DNA of 59,202 bases, taken from the NCBI GenBank assembly GCA_902794125.1, contig CADBFX010000006.1, positions 1 to 59,202 of the forward strand. Reading direction: 5' to 3'. The DNA is from an uncultured Elusimicrobium sp. (GTDB lineage: Bacteria; Elusimicrobiota; Elusimicrobia; Elusimicrobiales; Elusimicrobiaceae). Below the pieces are notes generated by a model. The model saw nothing but the letters and a program-made list of their open reading frames with translations. It was not told the DNA's origin and did no database searches. The position numbers and the translations under genes were made by a program. Below are positions 25,221 to 35,781 of this stretch, in pieces (positions within the stretch are counted from its first letter, which is position 1; each line of letters opens with the position of its first letter).

Positions 25221-26894
25221 CTAGTGAACTTGTTGATTTACTAAGGATTCGGCTTTCTTTAAAGCGGCGTCTATATTTTTGCAGACGTGGCTTTCGCCGC
25301 CGATTTTTTGGATAAACCGATATTGATTTAATGTGGATAGTACATGTTTTTGCACGTGAGAAAGTACAATTTGTACGCCTTCTTTTTGGCAGCGGTTATA
25401 CATACGTTCCAAGGCGTGATAGCCGGTGGCATCAATCGCCGGAACACTGCGCATGCGCAGCACAAGAACTTTACATTCTTTGTGATTTTCCAAGGTATCT
25501 AAAAATTTAGCGGCTGCTCCAAAAAAGAAGGGCCCGTTAATTTCATATACCGTAACGTGTTCGGCAATAATTTTTGTATCAATATCATCGCGGCGGCGTA
25601 CTTCGTCAAAGATATCATCATCTTCGTTGGTAATTTGGTACACGTCGGACATACGCTTCATAAATAATACGGCCGCCAACACCAATCCAAATTCAATGGC
25701 TACTACTAAATCCTCCACTACTGTTAGCGTAAAAGTAGTTAAAAGAATTGCAATATCGCTTGCCGGGGCTTTAAATAAAGCGGTAAATGACCGCCAATCA
25801 CTCATGCGGTAAGCCACCAGGAAAAGTAACGCGGCTAACGACGTCATAGGAATTAAGCCGATGTACTTCATCAAGCATAACATCATAATCAGTAAAAATA
25901 ACGCGTGTGCCATACCTGCTACGGGGGTGCGGCCGCCGTTTTCAATGTTAGCCGCGGTGCGGGCAATAGCCCCGGTGGCAGGTAATCCGCCAAACAGGCC
26001 GGATGCCACGTTGGCAATTCCCGTGGCTACTAACTCCATATTAGAACGGTGGCGTTTGCCAATCATACCGTCCGCCACTACGGCGGAAAGCAAACTTTCT
26101 ATGCCGGACAGGAAGGCAATCGTAAAAGCGGCCGGTAATAAATTGCGGATAACGGTTAAATTGATAACTCCCGGCATATGCGGCATGGATAGGGAGCCGT
26201 CCACCTGCCCAAAAGTAGAAGTGATAGTGGCCACGTTGAGGTGTGCAAATTTAACAATGAGCGTAGTAATTACAAGGGCCACCAGTGATCCAGGCAACGC
26301 TTTCCATTTTTTGGGCCATACTAGAATAATTCCTAACGTGAGTAACCCAATCCCTACCGTCGGCCACTGAATGGCAGATATGTGGTGTGCATATAGTTGC
26401 CATTTTGAAAAGAAATCGCCGGGGATATTGGTAAGTCCCAGCCCAAAGAAATCGTTAATTTGGGTGGAAAATAACACAAGTGCAATCCCGCTGGTAAACC
26501 CGGTGGTAACGGGGTAAGGGATAAATTTGATAAACGCCCCGAATTTTAAAAGCCCCATGAGCATCAAAATAACGCCTGCCATGAGTGTAGCGGTTAACAA
26601 ACCGGCCAGTCCGAATTTTTCAATAATTCCGTATACAATGACAACAAATGCCCCGGTAGGCCCACCAATTTGAACACGGCTGCCGCCCAACAGCGAAATT
26701 AAAAATCCGGCGATTACAGCCGTAACGAGGCCCTTTTCGGGGGTCACTCCGGAGGCAATGGCCAAGGCAATAGAAAGCGGCAAAGCAATACAGGCGACTA
26801 CTAGGCCGGAAGTAATATCTTTTAACAGCCGTCGGGGAGAGAACTCCTCCGGACGGTTTTGCAGAAGGGTAAATAATTTAGGTTTTAATGACAT
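25221..26894 (-). CDS. SulP family anion transporter with STAS domain
   Basis: 557 residues. The N-terminal DITSGLVVACIALPLSIALA and the PVTTGFTSGIALV region mark the SLC26/SulP fold with about 12-14 helices, and the C-terminal part (about 430-545) is a STAS domain (VTVYEINGPFFFGAAAKF, VLVLRMRSVPAIDATG). Relatives move sulfate, bicarbonate or dicarboxylates; no carbonic anhydrase is fused, so the substrate is open. It is the last gene of the nfu-PHP-sulP run, starting two bases after the PHP gene ends. Confidence 0.93.
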   Translation of the reverse strand: MSLKPKLFTLLQNRPEEFSPRRLLKDITSGLVVACIALPLSIALAIASGVTPEKGLVTAVIAGFLISLLGGSRVQIGGPTGAFVVIVYGIIEKFGLAGLLTATLMAGVILMLMGLLKFGAFIKFIPYPVTTGFTSGIALVLFSTQINDFFGLGLTNIPGDFFSKWQLYAHHISAIQWPTVGIGLLTLGIILVWPKKWKALPGSLVALVITTLIVKFAHLNVATITSTFGQVDGSLSMPHMPGVINLTVIRNLLPAAFTIAFLSGIESLLSAVVADGMIGKRHRSNMELVATGIANVASGLFGGLPATGAIARTAANIENGGRTPVAGMAHALFLLIMMLCLMKYIGLIPMTSLAALLFLVAYRMSDWRSFTALFKAPASDIAILLTTFTLTVVEDLVVAIEFGLVLAAVLFMKRMSDVYQITNEDDDIFDEVRRRDDIDTKIIAEHVTVYEINGPFFFGAAAKFLDTLENHKECKVLVLRMRSVPAIDATGYHALERMYNRCQKEGVQIVLSHVQKHVLSTLNQYRFIQKIGGESHVCKNIDAALKKAESLVNQQVH

Positions 26895-26896
26895 AG

Positions 26897-27712
26897 TTAT
26901 TTGTTAAATAATTTGCGAATCAGCCGGTTGTAATGCGGTTGTGGAATTTGCATACCGGGCGACGTTATGCGTCCGCTATGCGGCCCGTGATAATCGGAAC
27001 CGGCCGTGCATAAAAGGCCGTATTTGGTGGCAAGGGCTAATAAATCTTGGCGCATGGAAAAAGTGTGAGCCGGATAAAAAACCTCTATTCCGTCTAACCC
27101 TGCTTCCGTCCAAGCCGGAAAGTTCCAATGCTCTGCCACAATGCCCGGGTGCGCGATAACGGCAATACCGCCCGCCCGTTTGATTTGCCGGATAGCTTCT
27201 AACGCGGTTACTCCGGCGCTGGGAACGTACCCCACACAACCGGGTAATAAGTATTTGCGAAAGCCTTCTTGTCGCGAAGATACCACCTTATTGGCTTTCA
27301 AAGCATCGGCCACGTGCGCGCGCGACACTGTATTCGGGGCACGTTTAAACACATCTTCTTCGGTAATATTTACGCCGGCGGCAATTAACTGCCGTACAAT
27401 TTGCGTAATACGTGCGCGCCGGTTTTCTCGGTTTTGGGCCAGAAACTGTTGGAAAGAAGCGTTTTCCAAATCAATGTTATAGCCGGTAAAATGCAAGTGG
27501 TCATGTTCGCGCGTACTGATTTCCACCCCGGGAGTAAACAAAAGATGATGTTCTTCGCACACTTTTCGGGCGCGTTGTACCCCATCTGTGGTATCGTGAT
27601 CGGTTAAGGCAAAAACGCCGGCCCCTGCTTTTAATGCGGCATGAACGACTTCTTCGGGCGAACAGGTTCCGTCCGAAAATTCGGAATGTGTGTGCAGGTC
27701 TATTTTAGGCAT
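26897..27712 (-). CDS. PHP-domain metal-dependent phosphoesterase (RNase AM/YciV-like)
   Basis: 271 residues. Starts straight into the metal-binding motif KIDLHTHSEFSDGTCSPEE, then ALTDHDTTDG, VEISTREHDHLHFTGY, VIAHPG (about residue 180) and GSDYHGPH, i.e. the full set of PHP metal ligands. Relatives hydrolyse 3',5'-bisphosphates or short RNA 5' ends. Length and order match the YciV group. It lies one base after nfu and two before sulP, suggesting one transcript. Confidence 0.9.
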   Translation of the reverse strand: MPKIDLHTHSEFSDGTCSPEEVVHAALKAGAGVFALTDHDTTDGVQRARKVCEEHHLLFTPGVEISTREHDHLHFTGYNIDLENASFQQFLAQNRENRRARITQIVRQLIAAGVNITEEDVFKRAPNTVSRAHVADALKANKVVSSRQEGFRKYLLPGCVGYVPSAGVTALEAIRQIKRAGGIAVIAHPGIVAEHWNFPAWTEAGLDGIEVFYPAHTFSMRQDLLALATKYGLLCTAGSDYHGPHSGRITSPGMQIPQPHYNRLIRKLFNK

Positions 27713-27713
27713 G

Positions 27714-27938
27714 TTAAACGCGTTCTACGGCGGTTACGCCGGGGACGAGTTCTTTAATCCGTTTTTCTACGACGGCTTGCAACGTCATTTGGGCGTGCGG
27801 GCATCCACCGCAACGGCCTTGCAAACCCACCGTTACGATACCGGTTTTTTCATCCACACCGATTAATTGGATGTCGCCCCCGTCGGATTGCAGAATAGGG
27901 CGGATTTCATTAATGACTTGTTCTACTTGTTCTTTCAT
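27714..27938 (-). CDS. NifU C-terminal-domain (Nfu) Fe-S scaffold protein
   Basis: 74 residues, a lone Nfu domain. It has the CxxC cluster site in LQGRCGGCPHAQMTL (about residues 36-50) and the family start of VINEIRPILQSDGGDIQLI. Nfu proteins hold and deliver 4Fe-4S clusters. A TTTTGGAG site precedes the ATG and TATAAT lies on minus at 27972-27967. First gene of a three-gene run. Confidence 0.94.
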   Translation of the reverse strand: MKEQVEQVINEIRPILQSDGGDIQLIGVDEKTGIVTVGLQGRCGGCPHAQMTLQAVVEKRIKELVPGVTAVERV

Positions 27939-27997
27939 GTAATTAACTCCAAAAGGTATTTTCTTTATTATATCTTTTTTGGAGAACAGAATAAAAT

Positions 27998-28028
27998 TTG
28001 ACTTGTCCCAAGAAATATATGCTATACT
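27998..28028 (+). promoter_or_regulatory. promoter for the SH3-domain protein
   Basis: TTGACT (27998-28003), 19-base spacer, extended -10 TGCTATACT (TATACT 28023-28028); AAAGGAG follows at 28056. Confidence 0.6.
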
Positions 28029-28072
28029 TTAGGTATAGTACTGCAGACTATTAAAAAGGAGATCCGTTTTTT

Positions 28073-28540
28073 ATGAAGAAATTAATTGCCTTGTTTGCGT
28101 TACTCATGTTTGTAACAGCACCTGTGTTTGCCCAAAAATATGCCAGCGTCAACGCGAAAAGAGCCAACATCCGCACCTGTGCCGGTACCAAATGTGCTAT
28201 TAAATTTTATATGTGGCGTTACACCCCGGTAATCATGGTGAAAACCAATGAAGATAAATCGTGGGTGCTCGTAAAAGATTTTGAAGGATATAACGGTTGG
28301 ATTTCGGCCGATTTATTAAGCCCTAACGGTGGAATGTCCGCCAAAGTGGATGTCAATGTCCGCAAAAGCCCGTCCGCCACGGCCGATATTGTATGCACCG
28401 TTCAGAAAGGATATCCCTTTAAATACTTGGCCAAGCAAGGCAAATGGATTCAAGTAGTAGATGAACCTGCCAACGCCAAAGACGGCCAATGTAAAGGTTG
28501 GATTTACAACGCCAACTTGTGGGGGTTTTTTAAACAATAA
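28073..28540 (+). CDS. exported protein with two bacterial SH3-like domains
   Basis: 155 residues. Signal peptide 1-20 (cleavage VFA before Gln), then SH3-like repeat one (about 24-85: ANIRTCAGTKCAI...GWISADLL) and repeat two (about 90-150: DVNVRKSPSATADIV...GWIYNANLW). The 'N(I/V)R..P/AG' starts and closing GWI strands are typical of the YgiM/SH3b group that binds cell-wall or protein partners. Four cysteines are present (two in RTCAGTKC). Monocistronic with its own promoter and terminator. Confidence 0.8.
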   Translation: MKKLIALFALLMFVTAPVFAQKYASVNAKRANIRTCAGTKCAIKFYMWRYTPVIMVKTNEDKSWVLVKDFEGYNGWISADLLSPNGGMSAKVDVNVRKSPSATADIVCTVQKGYPFKYLAKQGKWIQVVDEPANAKDGQCKGWIYNANLWGFFKQ

Positions 28541-28556
28541 GCCCGTTTTTATATGA

Positions 28557-28583
28557 AAAAGAGCCCTGAAAGGGGCTCTTTTT
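28557..28583 (+). terminator. intrinsic terminator
   Basis: Stem AAAGAGCCC(T) with (G)GGGCTCTTT, loop GAAA, T tail. Confidence 0.88.
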
Positions 28584-28641
28584 CGTCTATAGGCCAGTTT
28601 TAGGCCTTGTCAAAAGCTGTATAAAAGGATAGAATATAAGT

Positions 28642-29112
28642 ATGAAAAAACTATTAATTGCAGCGGCCGTTGCCAGCTTGATTATCTGTGCTTTCTGCAT
28701 GGCGCGGACCGTTAGCGAAGGACGTTTCAACATATCGGGTACTGTCACCGTGCCGGAACGATTGGTACAAATGGCACAGTCCGATAACAACTCGTGCGCC
28801 ATTATTGTAAAGAATGAGGCAGATGTGCCGGTGGCTATTAAACGGGTAGTAAACCCCAAATTCCCGCTGGAATTTACAATGGGCGAGGAAGATTTATTGA
28901 CGGATACGGTGGATGGCTCGTTAAAACTGGAAGTACAGATTAACAACCACGGTCAATTGGGCCTTGTTAAAAAAGGCGACATTTTTGGCACGTATGAAGC
29001 CCGTATTAAACCGATTGATAAAGACATCGTTGTATCGGCCGACAAAACCCTGGGCCGCGTACAATTGGCGCGTAACGTAAAAGGTAATTTCTTCCGCACG
29101 GCCGCGCGTTAG
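28642..29112 (+). CDS. exported protein resembling the CcmI/CycH C-terminal domain
   Basis: 156 residues. An N-terminal hydrophobic segment (about 3-21) serves as signal or anchor. The rest follows the pattern of the C-terminal domain of the cytochrome c maturation protein CcmI: ISGTVTVPERLV, CAIIVKNEADVPVAIKR, FPLEFTMGEEDLL, LKLEVQINNHG and KKGDIFGTYEARI. In CcmI this domain binds apocytochrome; here it stands alone with no other ccm genes nearby, so any link to cytochromes is a guess. It has its own terminators on both sides. Confidence 0.45.
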   Translation: MKKLLIAAAVASLIICAFCMARTVSEGRFNISGTVTVPERLVQMAQSDNNSCAIIVKNEADVPVAIKRVVNPKFPLEFTMGEEDLLTDTVDGSLKLEVQINNHGQLGLVKKGDIFGTYEARIKPIDKDIVVSADKTLGRVQLARNVKGNFFRTAAR

Positions 29113-29129
29113 CATAAAAGACTGAATTT

Positions 29130-29163
29130 AAACCCGGAAAGGTTCCCTTTCCGGGTTTCTTTT
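29130..29163 (+). terminator. intrinsic terminator
   Basis: Stem AAACCCGGAAAGG/CTTTCCGGGTTT, loop TTCC, tail TCTTTTT. Confidence 0.88.
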
Positions 29164-29229
29164 TGAAAACACTACTTGACGAACGCCCTATATATAAAGC
29201 AAAATACAAGTATAGTGCAAGGAGGGTAT

Positions 29230-29937
29230 ATGAAACACGGTTTATGGGTGCTGGCCACTTGTTTAATGGCATCTGCTGTATATGCGCAGTCGGAAGCCAC
29301 TTCTTTTACGCGGGAAGAAGTATTGGACCTGTTTGCTAAATACAACCCCTCCGTTCTGGAAAAAGCCCGTCAAAACCCCGATTACAACGCCGTATTGGAA
29401 GATTTTTTAACCACTTACTTAGCGGGAAGCGTTCCGGCCGATTCGTATGAAATTATGGCGGTGGCCCGCAATTTTGACAATTCCATCAATTTGCAAATTT
29501 TAAAAGATATCTATGCTCAATTGTGGTTAACTGCTCAATTAACGGGGGGGGATATCGCTCCTTCCCGCAAATTATTTGCGCAAGACGTAGCGGATGTAGT
29601 AACCAACATTTGGGCTGTTACCACGCAGTTGCGTCAAGTACAGTTGGACGATTTAAAAGCCACACGCCGTGCTCTTAAAAAAGACACTTCCGTAGATCCG
29701 CAAGATAAAAAAATTGCCCTGGCGCAATTGGATGACCATATTAAATCTCTTAAAACAGAAATCAAATCGCTCAAGAAAAACCCCGGAGAACAAATTATTT
29801 CTACGGCGGATGAATTTGTAGCTGTTACAGAGGCGGATTTGAAAAAGGCCCTGGCGGATATCGCTTCTCAAGCTGCTGCTGCAGAGGCTAAAAATTTACA
29901 AGTAAAAAGCAACCATAAAAAACCGGTTGCTAAATAA
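29230..29937 (+). CDS. exported protein with coiled-coil, unrecognised
   Basis: 235 residues. The start at 29230 is set by AAGGAGGG directly upstream and a clear signal peptide (1-19, VYA before Gln). The mature part is helical. Residues about 140-185 (LRQVQLDDLKATRRALKKD... LDDHIKSLKTEIKSL) look like an antiparallel coiled coil, and the tail is rich in Ala and Lys. I recognise no family. It precedes secA, separated by a weak hairpin. Confidence 0.75.
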   Translation: MKHGLWVLATCLMASAVYAQSEATSFTREEVLDLFAKYNPSVLEKARQNPDYNAVLEDFLTTYLAGSVPADSYEIMAVARNFDNSINLQILKDIYAQLWLTAQLTGGDIAPSRKLFAQDVADVVTNIWAVTTQLRQVQLDDLKATRRALKKDTSVDPQDKKIALAQLDDHIKSLKTEIKSLKKNPGEQIISTADEFVAVTEADLKKALADIASQAAAAEAKNLQVKSNHKKPVAK

Positions 29938-29944
29938 GGCGGAT

Positions 29945-29976
29945 TGCTCCCTTGTTTTGCGGGAGCATTCTGTTTT
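29945..29976 (+). terminator. weak intrinsic terminator before secA
   Basis: Stem TGCTCCC/GGGAGCA with a 9-base loop; the tail ATTCTGTTTTTA is interrupted, so some read-through into secA is likely. Confidence 0.55.
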
Positions 29977-30012
29977 TATATCCCATTTTTAACGAAGGAA
30001 CTGTGTAGAATT

Positions 30013-32607
30013 ATGATAAGAACCGTACTTGATAAAATTTTTGGAACAAAAAGTGAACGTGATTTAAAAAAGATTCAACATTTTGTAGATGATGCTAACC
30101 GCTTTACCGCCGAGTTTGAAAAACTTTCCGACGAAGAATTAAAAGCCAAAACACAAGAATTTAAGGACCGTTTATCTAATGGACAAACATTAGATGATTT
30201 ATTGCCGGAAGCTTTTGCCGTGGTGCGTTTAGCGGCTCAACGGGTAATCGGACTGCGGCCGTATGATGTGCAATTATTAGGCGGTATCGTATTACACCAA
30301 GGTAAAATTGCCGAAATGGGCACCGGGGAAGGAAAAACGCTGGTGGCCGTGTTGCCTTCTTACTTAAATGCACTTACCGGAAAAGGCGTGCATGTGGTAA
30401 CCGTCAACGACTATTTGGCCCGCCGCGACCGCCAATGGATGGGCCCTATCCACGAGTTTTTAGGATTAACCGTCGGATACATTAACCATGACATGGACAG
30501 CAATGAACGCCGGGAAATGTATTTAAAAGACATTACCTATGTAACCAATAACGAACTCGGCTTTGATTATCTGCGTGATAACATGGTGATTTCCCGCTTT
30601 GACCGGGTGCTCCGCCCGCTGAATTATTGTATTGTGGACGAAGTGGACTCCATTTTAATTGACGAAGCCCGCACCCCGCTTATTATTTCCGGCCCGTCGG
30701 AACAAAGCACCGATAAATATTATATTGTGAACCGGTTGATTCCGTCGCTTAAAGTGCGCTTAATTACCGAGAAAGATGAAGTAAAAGCAAAATACGAAGG
30801 CACCAATTTGGACGAGGGATACGATGCTATTATTGACGAAAAAGCCCATACTGCCACGTTAACAGATACCGGTATTGCCAAGGCTGAAAAATTTTTAAAT
30901 GTAGCCAACTTGTACAACGATGTAGAATCGGAGTGGGTACATCATATTAACCAAGCGTTGCGCGCGCATTATTTGTACAAAATAGATGAAGCGTACGTAA
31001 TTAAAAACGGCGAAGTGGTGATTATTGATGAATTTACCGGGCGCGAAATGCCGGGCCGCCGCTGGAGCGACGGGCTTCACCAAGCCGTAGAAGCCAAAGA
31101 AGGATTGCAAATTAAAGAAGAAAACCAGACATTGGCTACGATTACCTTCCAGAACTTTTTTAAACTCTACAACAAATTATCCGGTATGACGGGTACTGCC
31201 ATGACGGAAGCCAACGAGTTTTGGCAAATTTATAAATTGGACGTGGTGGAAATCCGCCCCAATAAACCGTCCAAACGGGTAGATTATCCGGACTTGGTCT
31301 ATTTGACAGAACGGGAAAAATTTAAAGCCTTAACGGACGAAGTAGAAGAATTATGGAAGAAAGGTGCCCCGGTGTTAGTGGGTACGCGCTCGATTGAAAA
31401 ATCTGAAAAACTAAGTCACATGCTTAGTGCGCGCGGTATTCCGCACAAAGTTTTAAACGCTAAATATCACGAAATGGAAGCCCAAATCATTAGCCAGGCC
31501 GGGCGTAAAGGCGCCGTAACGGTGGCCACCAACATGGCCGGGCGCGGTACGGATATTGTATTGGGCGGAAACCCGGCGGACCCCAAAGAACAAGAAGAAG
31601 TGGTTGCGCTAGGCGGGTTGCACGTATTGGGTAGCGAACGGCACGAATCGCGCCGCATTGATAACCAGTTGCGCGGACGCTGTGCGCGCCAGGGCGACCC
31701 GGGCAGTTCCCGTTTCTATATTTCGTTGGATGATGAATTAATGCGTTTATTTGCCAATACGACAAAAATTTCCGCCATTTTAAGCCATATGGGCATGAAA
31801 GAAGGAGAGGCCATAGAATCGCGCCTTATGAGCCGCCAAATTGAAGGAGCCCAACGCATGGTGGAAGGGCGCAACTTTGATATCCGTAAACAACTGTTGG
31901 ATTACGATAAAGTGATGAACCAACAGCGCACCGCCATTTATGGGTTGCGCAACGCCATTTTAGACGGAGAAAACATGGCCGAGCGCTCTATGCAAATGAT
32001 GGAAGAAGTGGTGGCGGATTTGGTGGAACAATACTACCATCCCACTCATCCGCAACAATCGGATTTTGAAACATTGAACGTCAGCTTGCGTAACTTTTTC
32101 CCGGAACCGTTTGCTTATACGCAAGAAACCGTTGGACGCCAATCGCAAGATGCACTTATCTCGGACATTATGAAAAAAGTGGAAGCTTTGTACCAAACCC
32201 GTGTGCAATACTTTACGGAACAGGGCATTAATTTTTCCGAGATTGAACGTATGCTTTTGTTGCAATTACTAGATAGTGCCTGGAAACAAAACTTGTACGA
32301 GTTGGACCAACTTCAAAGCAGTGTCAGTTTGCGCGGATATGCTCAAAAAGATCCGTTAATTGAATACCAAAAAGAATCTTACAAATTGTATTCCTCCATG
32401 CTTAACCGCGTGCGGGATATGATGGTAGGATATATTTTCCGTTTGCAGTTGCCTCCGCGCCGCACACCGGCACAACGGGTGCAACAAGAAGCCGAAAAAA
32501 ATAAAAAAGAAGGAAGCGCGCCTTTGTCTAAAAACATCGGGCGTAACGACCCGTGCCCTTGTGGGAGCGGCAAAAAATATAAAAAATGTTGTGGAGCCAA
32601 TTTATGA
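30013..32607 (+). CDS. secA: protein translocase ATPase SecA
   Basis: 864 residues. Motor of Sec-dependent export. It shows Walker [12 protein letters not shown] (about residue 100), [28 protein letters not shown], the preprotein cross-linking domain, [21 protein letters not shown] and [10 protein letters not shown]. The C-terminus carries the zinc-binding [17 protein letters not shown] motif that contacts SecB or lipids. The start at 30013 matches the family N-terminus ([19 protein letters not shown]) and has GAAGGAA upstream. The stop overlaps the following gene as ATGA. Confidence 0.98.
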   Translation: MIRTVLDKIFGTKSERDLKKIQHFVDDANRFTAEFEKLSDEELKAKTQEFKDRLSNGQTLDDLLPEAFAVVRLAAQRVIGLRPYDVQLLGGIVLHQGKIAEMGTGEGKTLVAVLPSYLNALTGKGVHVVTVNDYLARRDRQWMGPIHEFLGLTVGYINHDMDSNERREMYLKDITYVTNNELGFDYLRDNMVISRFDRVLRPLNYCIVDEVDSILIDEARTPLIISGPSEQSTDKYYIVNRLIPSLKVRLITEKDEVKAKYEGTNLDEGYDAIIDEKAHTATLTDTGIAKAEKFLNVANLYNDVESEWVHHINQALRAHYLYKIDEAYVIKNGEVVIIDEFTGREMPGRRWSDGLHQAVEAKEGLQIKEENQTLATITFQNFFKLYNKLSGMTGTAMTEANEFWQIYKLDVVEIRPNKPSKRVDYPDLVYLTEREKFKALTDEVEELWKKGAPVLVGTRSIEKSEKLSHMLSARGIPHKVLNAKYHEMEAQIISQAGRKGAVTVATNMAGRGTDIVLGGNPADPKEQEEVVALGGLHVLGSERHESRRIDNQLRGRCARQGDPGSSRFYISLDDELMRLFANTTKISAILSHMGMKEGEAIESRLMSRQIEGAQRMVEGRNFDIRKQLLDYDKVMNQQRTAIYGLRNAILDGENMAERSMQMMEEVVADLVEQYYHPTHPQQSDFETLNVSLRNFFPEPFAYTQETVGRQSQDALISDIMKKVEALYQTRVQYFTEQGINFSEIERMLLLQLLDSAWKQNLYELDQLQSSVSLRGYAQKDPLIEYQKESYKLYSSMLNRVRDMMVGYIFRLQLPPRRTPAQRVQQEAEKNKKEGSAPLSKNIGRNDPCPCGSGKKYKKCCGANL

Positions 32608-33035
32608 AATCAAAAATAAAAAATCTGTGGTGGTTGATTTGCGCAGCATTAGTGCTTTTATCTATCCCGGTGTTTTGGGCGAACAAAACGTCGATTGAAG
32701 TGAATATTCCGTCCGTTTCGGCAGAGGATTTGAAAGAAAGAGTGGAACAAACGCAAAAAGCCTCCCAAGCGCTTGCCTTGCGTGATACGAAACGCCGTAT
32801 TTTTGAATGTAAGACAGATGATGATTGTATTATTGTAGATAAAGACCCGTGCGGTTGTATCGCCGGGCCCAGCGGCGTGACGGCAATAAATGCAGCTATG
32901 ACGATAGATTATGAAAAAATCTATCATCCGTCTGTGGTAAAAGAATGCCCCAACAAGGCTCCGTCTAAATTGCGCGAATGTAGCGCTAACGCGCACCCGG
33001 TCTGCCGGGAAAAGGTGTGCAAAATTATTTATTAA
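32604..33035 (+). CDS. small membrane-anchored Cys-rich protein, unrecognised
   Basis: 143 residues, overlapping the secA stop by ATGA. One N-terminal helix (about 7-25) anchors or exports it. The remainder has eight cysteines, concentrated after residue 65 ([20 protein letters not shown] ... CPNKAP ... [14 protein letters not shown]). This resembles disulfide-rich secreted domains. Its place between secA and lnt suggests a role at the envelope but nothing more specific. Confidence 0.65.
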   Translation: MKSKIKNLWWLICAALVLLSIPVFWANKTSIEVNIPSVSAEDLKERVEQTQKASQALALRDTKRRIFECKTDDDCIIVDKDPCGCIAGPSGVTAINAAMTIDYEKIYHPSVVKECPNKAPSKLRECSANAHPVCREKVCKIIY

Positions 33036-33038
33036 ACC

Positions 33039-34670
33039 ATGCGGGAATTTCGGGAAAGCATTGCAACACAAGATGCAAAGAAAAAAGTCTCTGGGTGGGT
33101 GCGTATTAAAAACGCACTGCGTTGGCTTATTCGTTGCGCGGGCGTTTGGTTCGGTGCTTTACTGACGGCGTGGCTACTGTTTTTAAGTTTTCCAAAGCGT
33201 TCTTATGCGATGTTGGCGTGGCTGGCATTAGCACCCTTTATTTGGGGAGTGACTAAAATCCGTGGATTTTGGTCCTCCTTTTTTTATAGTTGGATAACGG
33301 GATTTATTTTCCATGCCGGTGTGCTGTATTGGGTATATTATACGTGCGTGCATGGGGGCGGATTATCTACGGGTATGGCGCTAGCCGCATGGCTGGGATT
33401 AAGCGCATTATTATCAATTCAGTTTGCGTTTTTTGGCGGAAGTTGTTTTTTTCTAAAAAGAACGGGCCCTTTTTTCCCGGCGTTGGCTGCCTGCGGTTTT
33501 GTTACGTTAGAGTGGTTACACCAAACAATTGCTTTTTACGGGCTCGGATTTCCGTGGTTGATGTTGGGGTATACCCAATGGAATTGGCCGGAAATGTTGC
33601 AAATTGCCGCATTTACGGGCGTTTACGGCATCAGTTTTGCCTTGGTATTTGTAAGTGCTAGTGTAGGCTGGGCGTTTTCAATTTCCCGGGTGAAGCCAGC
33701 AGTAGGACATATGCTGGTGGCAGCGGGGTTATTTATGGGTATCTATTGGTGGGGGCACATCCAGGTAGAAAACGAAAAAACGGCCCAGGAATCCCGTTCT
33801 TCGTTGTTAAGTGTACAAACGATTTTAGTGCAACCCAATGTTGATCAATATAAAAAATGGGATGAAGCATTTGAAGAAGAAATTTTTAATGCTTTGTCTG
33901 CTTTGGGTGATGAGGTTTCATTATATCAGCCTCGTTTAGCAGTTTGGCCGGAAAGCACGTTGCCCGGTTCATTAGAAGAGGATCGCTACGCACATTTGTT
34001 TGAAGATATTGCCACTCGGTCTGGTGCGTATCAACTGTTAGGCTCCAATATTAATGCCGCTCAAGGGCAATATGTGGGCGCGTATTTAATGCCGCCTTCT
34101 GCGGAAGAATGGCAAGAATACCGCAAAATAAAATTAGTTCCGTTTGGAGAGTATATTCCGATGGAACAACAACTTAAATCGTGGTTTCCTGATGTAAAAG
34201 TATTGGGAGAATTGGGCGGGTTTGAAGCCGGTACGCGCGAGCAAACGCTACTTGATATGGGGGGCGTTCCGTTGGGAATCAGCATTTGTTATGAATCTAT
34301 TTTCCCGCAATTATGGCAAGCCCAAAACAAGAAAGGTGCTAAATTGTTTGTGAATATCACTAACGATGCTTGGTTTTTTGATACAGATGCTCCCTATCAA
34401 CACCTGGCTATCAATGTGTTACGTGCGGTGGAAACAGGGCGGCCGGTTCTTCGGGCTGCGAATACAGGCTTTTCTGCTTTTATTAATCCGTTGGGACAAA
34501 TTCAACAACAAACCGAATTATTTACGCGTACAATTATGCGTGCCTCAGTTCCCCTTTCACTAGGCGACGAGAAAAATATTTATACTCAATGGGGCGATTG
34601 GTTTGCCTGGGTTTGTGCCGCTTTATTTTTTACATTATTTATTTCCACTGTGGTGTTTGCGTATGAATAA
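33039..34670 (+). CDS. lnt: apolipoprotein N-acyltransferase (Lnt)
   Basis: 543 residues. Adds the third acyl chain to lipoproteins in the inner membrane of Gram-negative bacteria. About six helices fill the first 230 residues, followed by a nitrilase-like domain outside the membrane with the catalytic glutamate in WPESTLPG, lysine in [13 protein letters not shown] and cysteine in [12 protein letters not shown]. The order E-K-C and VNITNDAWF match the family. No clear ribosome-binding site, but it starts three bases after the previous stop and may rely on coupling. It overlaps prfB by eight bases. Confidence 0.94.
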   Translation: MREFRESIATQDAKKKVSGWVRIKNALRWLIRCAGVWFGALLTAWLLFLSFPKRSYAMLAWLALAPFIWGVTKIRGFWSSFFYSWITGFIFHAGVLYWVYYTCVHGGGLSTGMALAAWLGLSALLSIQFAFFGGSCFFLKRTGPFFPALAACGFVTLEWLHQTIAFYGLGFPWLMLGYTQWNWPEMLQIAAFTGVYGISFALVFVSASVGWAFSISRVKPAVGHMLVAAGLFMGIYWWGHIQVENEKTAQESRSSLLSVQTILVQPNVDQYKKWDEAFEEEIFNALSALGDEVSLYQPRLAVWPESTLPGSLEEDRYAHLFEDIATRSGAYQLLGSNINAAQGQYVGAYLMPPSAEEWQEYRKIKLVPFGEYIPMEQQLKSWFPDVKVLGELGGFEAGTREQTLLDMGGVPLGISICYESIFPQLWQAQNKKGAKLFVNITNDAWFFDTDAPYQHLAINVLRAVETGRPVLRAANTGFSAFINPLGQIQQQTELFTRTIMRASVPLSLGDEKNIYTQWGDWFAWVCAALFFTLFISTVVFAYE

Positions 34671-35781
34671 TATTGAATTTAAAGATATTGAACAAAAGCT
34701 GGAAGAATTGGCTGCCCGTGTGGCCAAGATTGAAACCATTGATGATATCGCCGGGAAAAAGCAGGAGTTAGCTGCGCTGGAAAAAACTTCTGCTGCTCCT
34801 TCGTTTTGGAACGATACCCAAAAAGCCAAAGAAGTTAGTCGCCAAATTGATTTTTTAAAAACAGCGATAGATACTTTCCAACGGCTACGCAAAAAAATAG
34901 AAGATGACCAGGCTCTTTTTGAACTATGTAAAGAAATGCAAGATACGGCAGAGTTGGAAAATTTGGCCACATCTTTAATTGCAACCGAAAAACAAGTAGC
35001 CCAAAAAGAAGGCGAAATCCGCCTCTCGGATCCCAATGATAAACTCAATGCTATTTTGACGATTCACGCCGGAGCAGGCGGGACGGAATCGTGCGATTGG
35101 GCGCAGATGCTAGTGCGTATGTACACCCGCTGGGCCGAGCAACATGGTTTTAAATTTAAAATTTTAGATTCGCAACCCGGCGAAGAAGCCGGTATTAAAA
35201 CATTATCTGCCATGGTGGAAGGCCCGTTTGCTTACGGTTATTTAAAGGGGGAAAACGGAGTGCACCGCTTGGTGCGTGTTTCTCCTTTTGATGCCAACGC
35301 GCGGCGGCATACGTCTTTTGCGTCGTGTGATGTATTACCGGATATTGATGAAGATGTGAATATAGAAATTCCGGAGAAAGATATTCAGCTGGAAACTTCC
35401 CGCGCCGGTGGTCATGGCGGTCAAAACGTAAACAAGGTGGAATCTGCCGTGAGACTTCTTCATATTCCGACGGGCATTGTAGTATCGTGCCGCATTGAAC
35501 GCAGCCAGCTTCAAAACCGTCAGACGGCTATGAAAATGTTGAAAGCCAAATTGTACGAAATGGAAATGGATAAAAAACGCAGCGAAGCCGAAAAACGCTA
35601 CGGACAAAAAGGCGAAATCGCGTGGGGGCATCAAATCCGTTCGTACGTATTTATGCCGTATCAACTTGTTAAAGATTTGCGCAGCGGATACGAAACCAGC
35701 CAAATTAATGCGGTGATGGACGGCGATTTGGACCCGTTTATTTTAGCTTTCCTAAATTACGAAGCCGAAAATAAAAAATAA
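34663..35781 (+). CDS. prfB: peptide chain release factor 2 (RF2)
   Basis: 372 residues. Recognises UGA and UAA through the SPF tripeptide ([17 protein letters not shown]) and releases the peptide with GGQ ([14 protein letters not shown], about residue 245). The start ATG lies within the end of lnt (ATGAATAA). Unlike many prfB genes there is no in-frame UGA or CUUUGA slippage site near codon 25; the N-terminal segment [18 protein letters not shown] reads straight through, so autoregulation by programmed frameshifting is absent. The stop touches hemW (TAATG). Confidence 0.96.
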   Translation: MNNIEFKDIEQKLEELAARVAKIETIDDIAGKKQELAALEKTSAAPSFWNDTQKAKEVSRQIDFLKTAIDTFQRLRKKIEDDQALFELCKEMQDTAELENLATSLIATEKQVAQKEGEIRLSDPNDKLNAILTIHAGAGGTESCDWAQMLVRMYTRWAEQHGFKFKILDSQPGEEAGIKTLSAMVEGPFAYGYLKGENGVHRLVRVSPFDANARRHTSFASCDVLPDIDEDVNIEIPEKDIQLETSRAGGHGGQNVNKVESAVRLLHIPTGIVVSCRIERSQLQNRQTAMKMLKAKLYEMEMDKKRSEAEKRYGQKGEIAWGHQIRSYVFMPYQLVKDLRSGYETSQINAVMDGDLDPFILAFLNYEAENKK

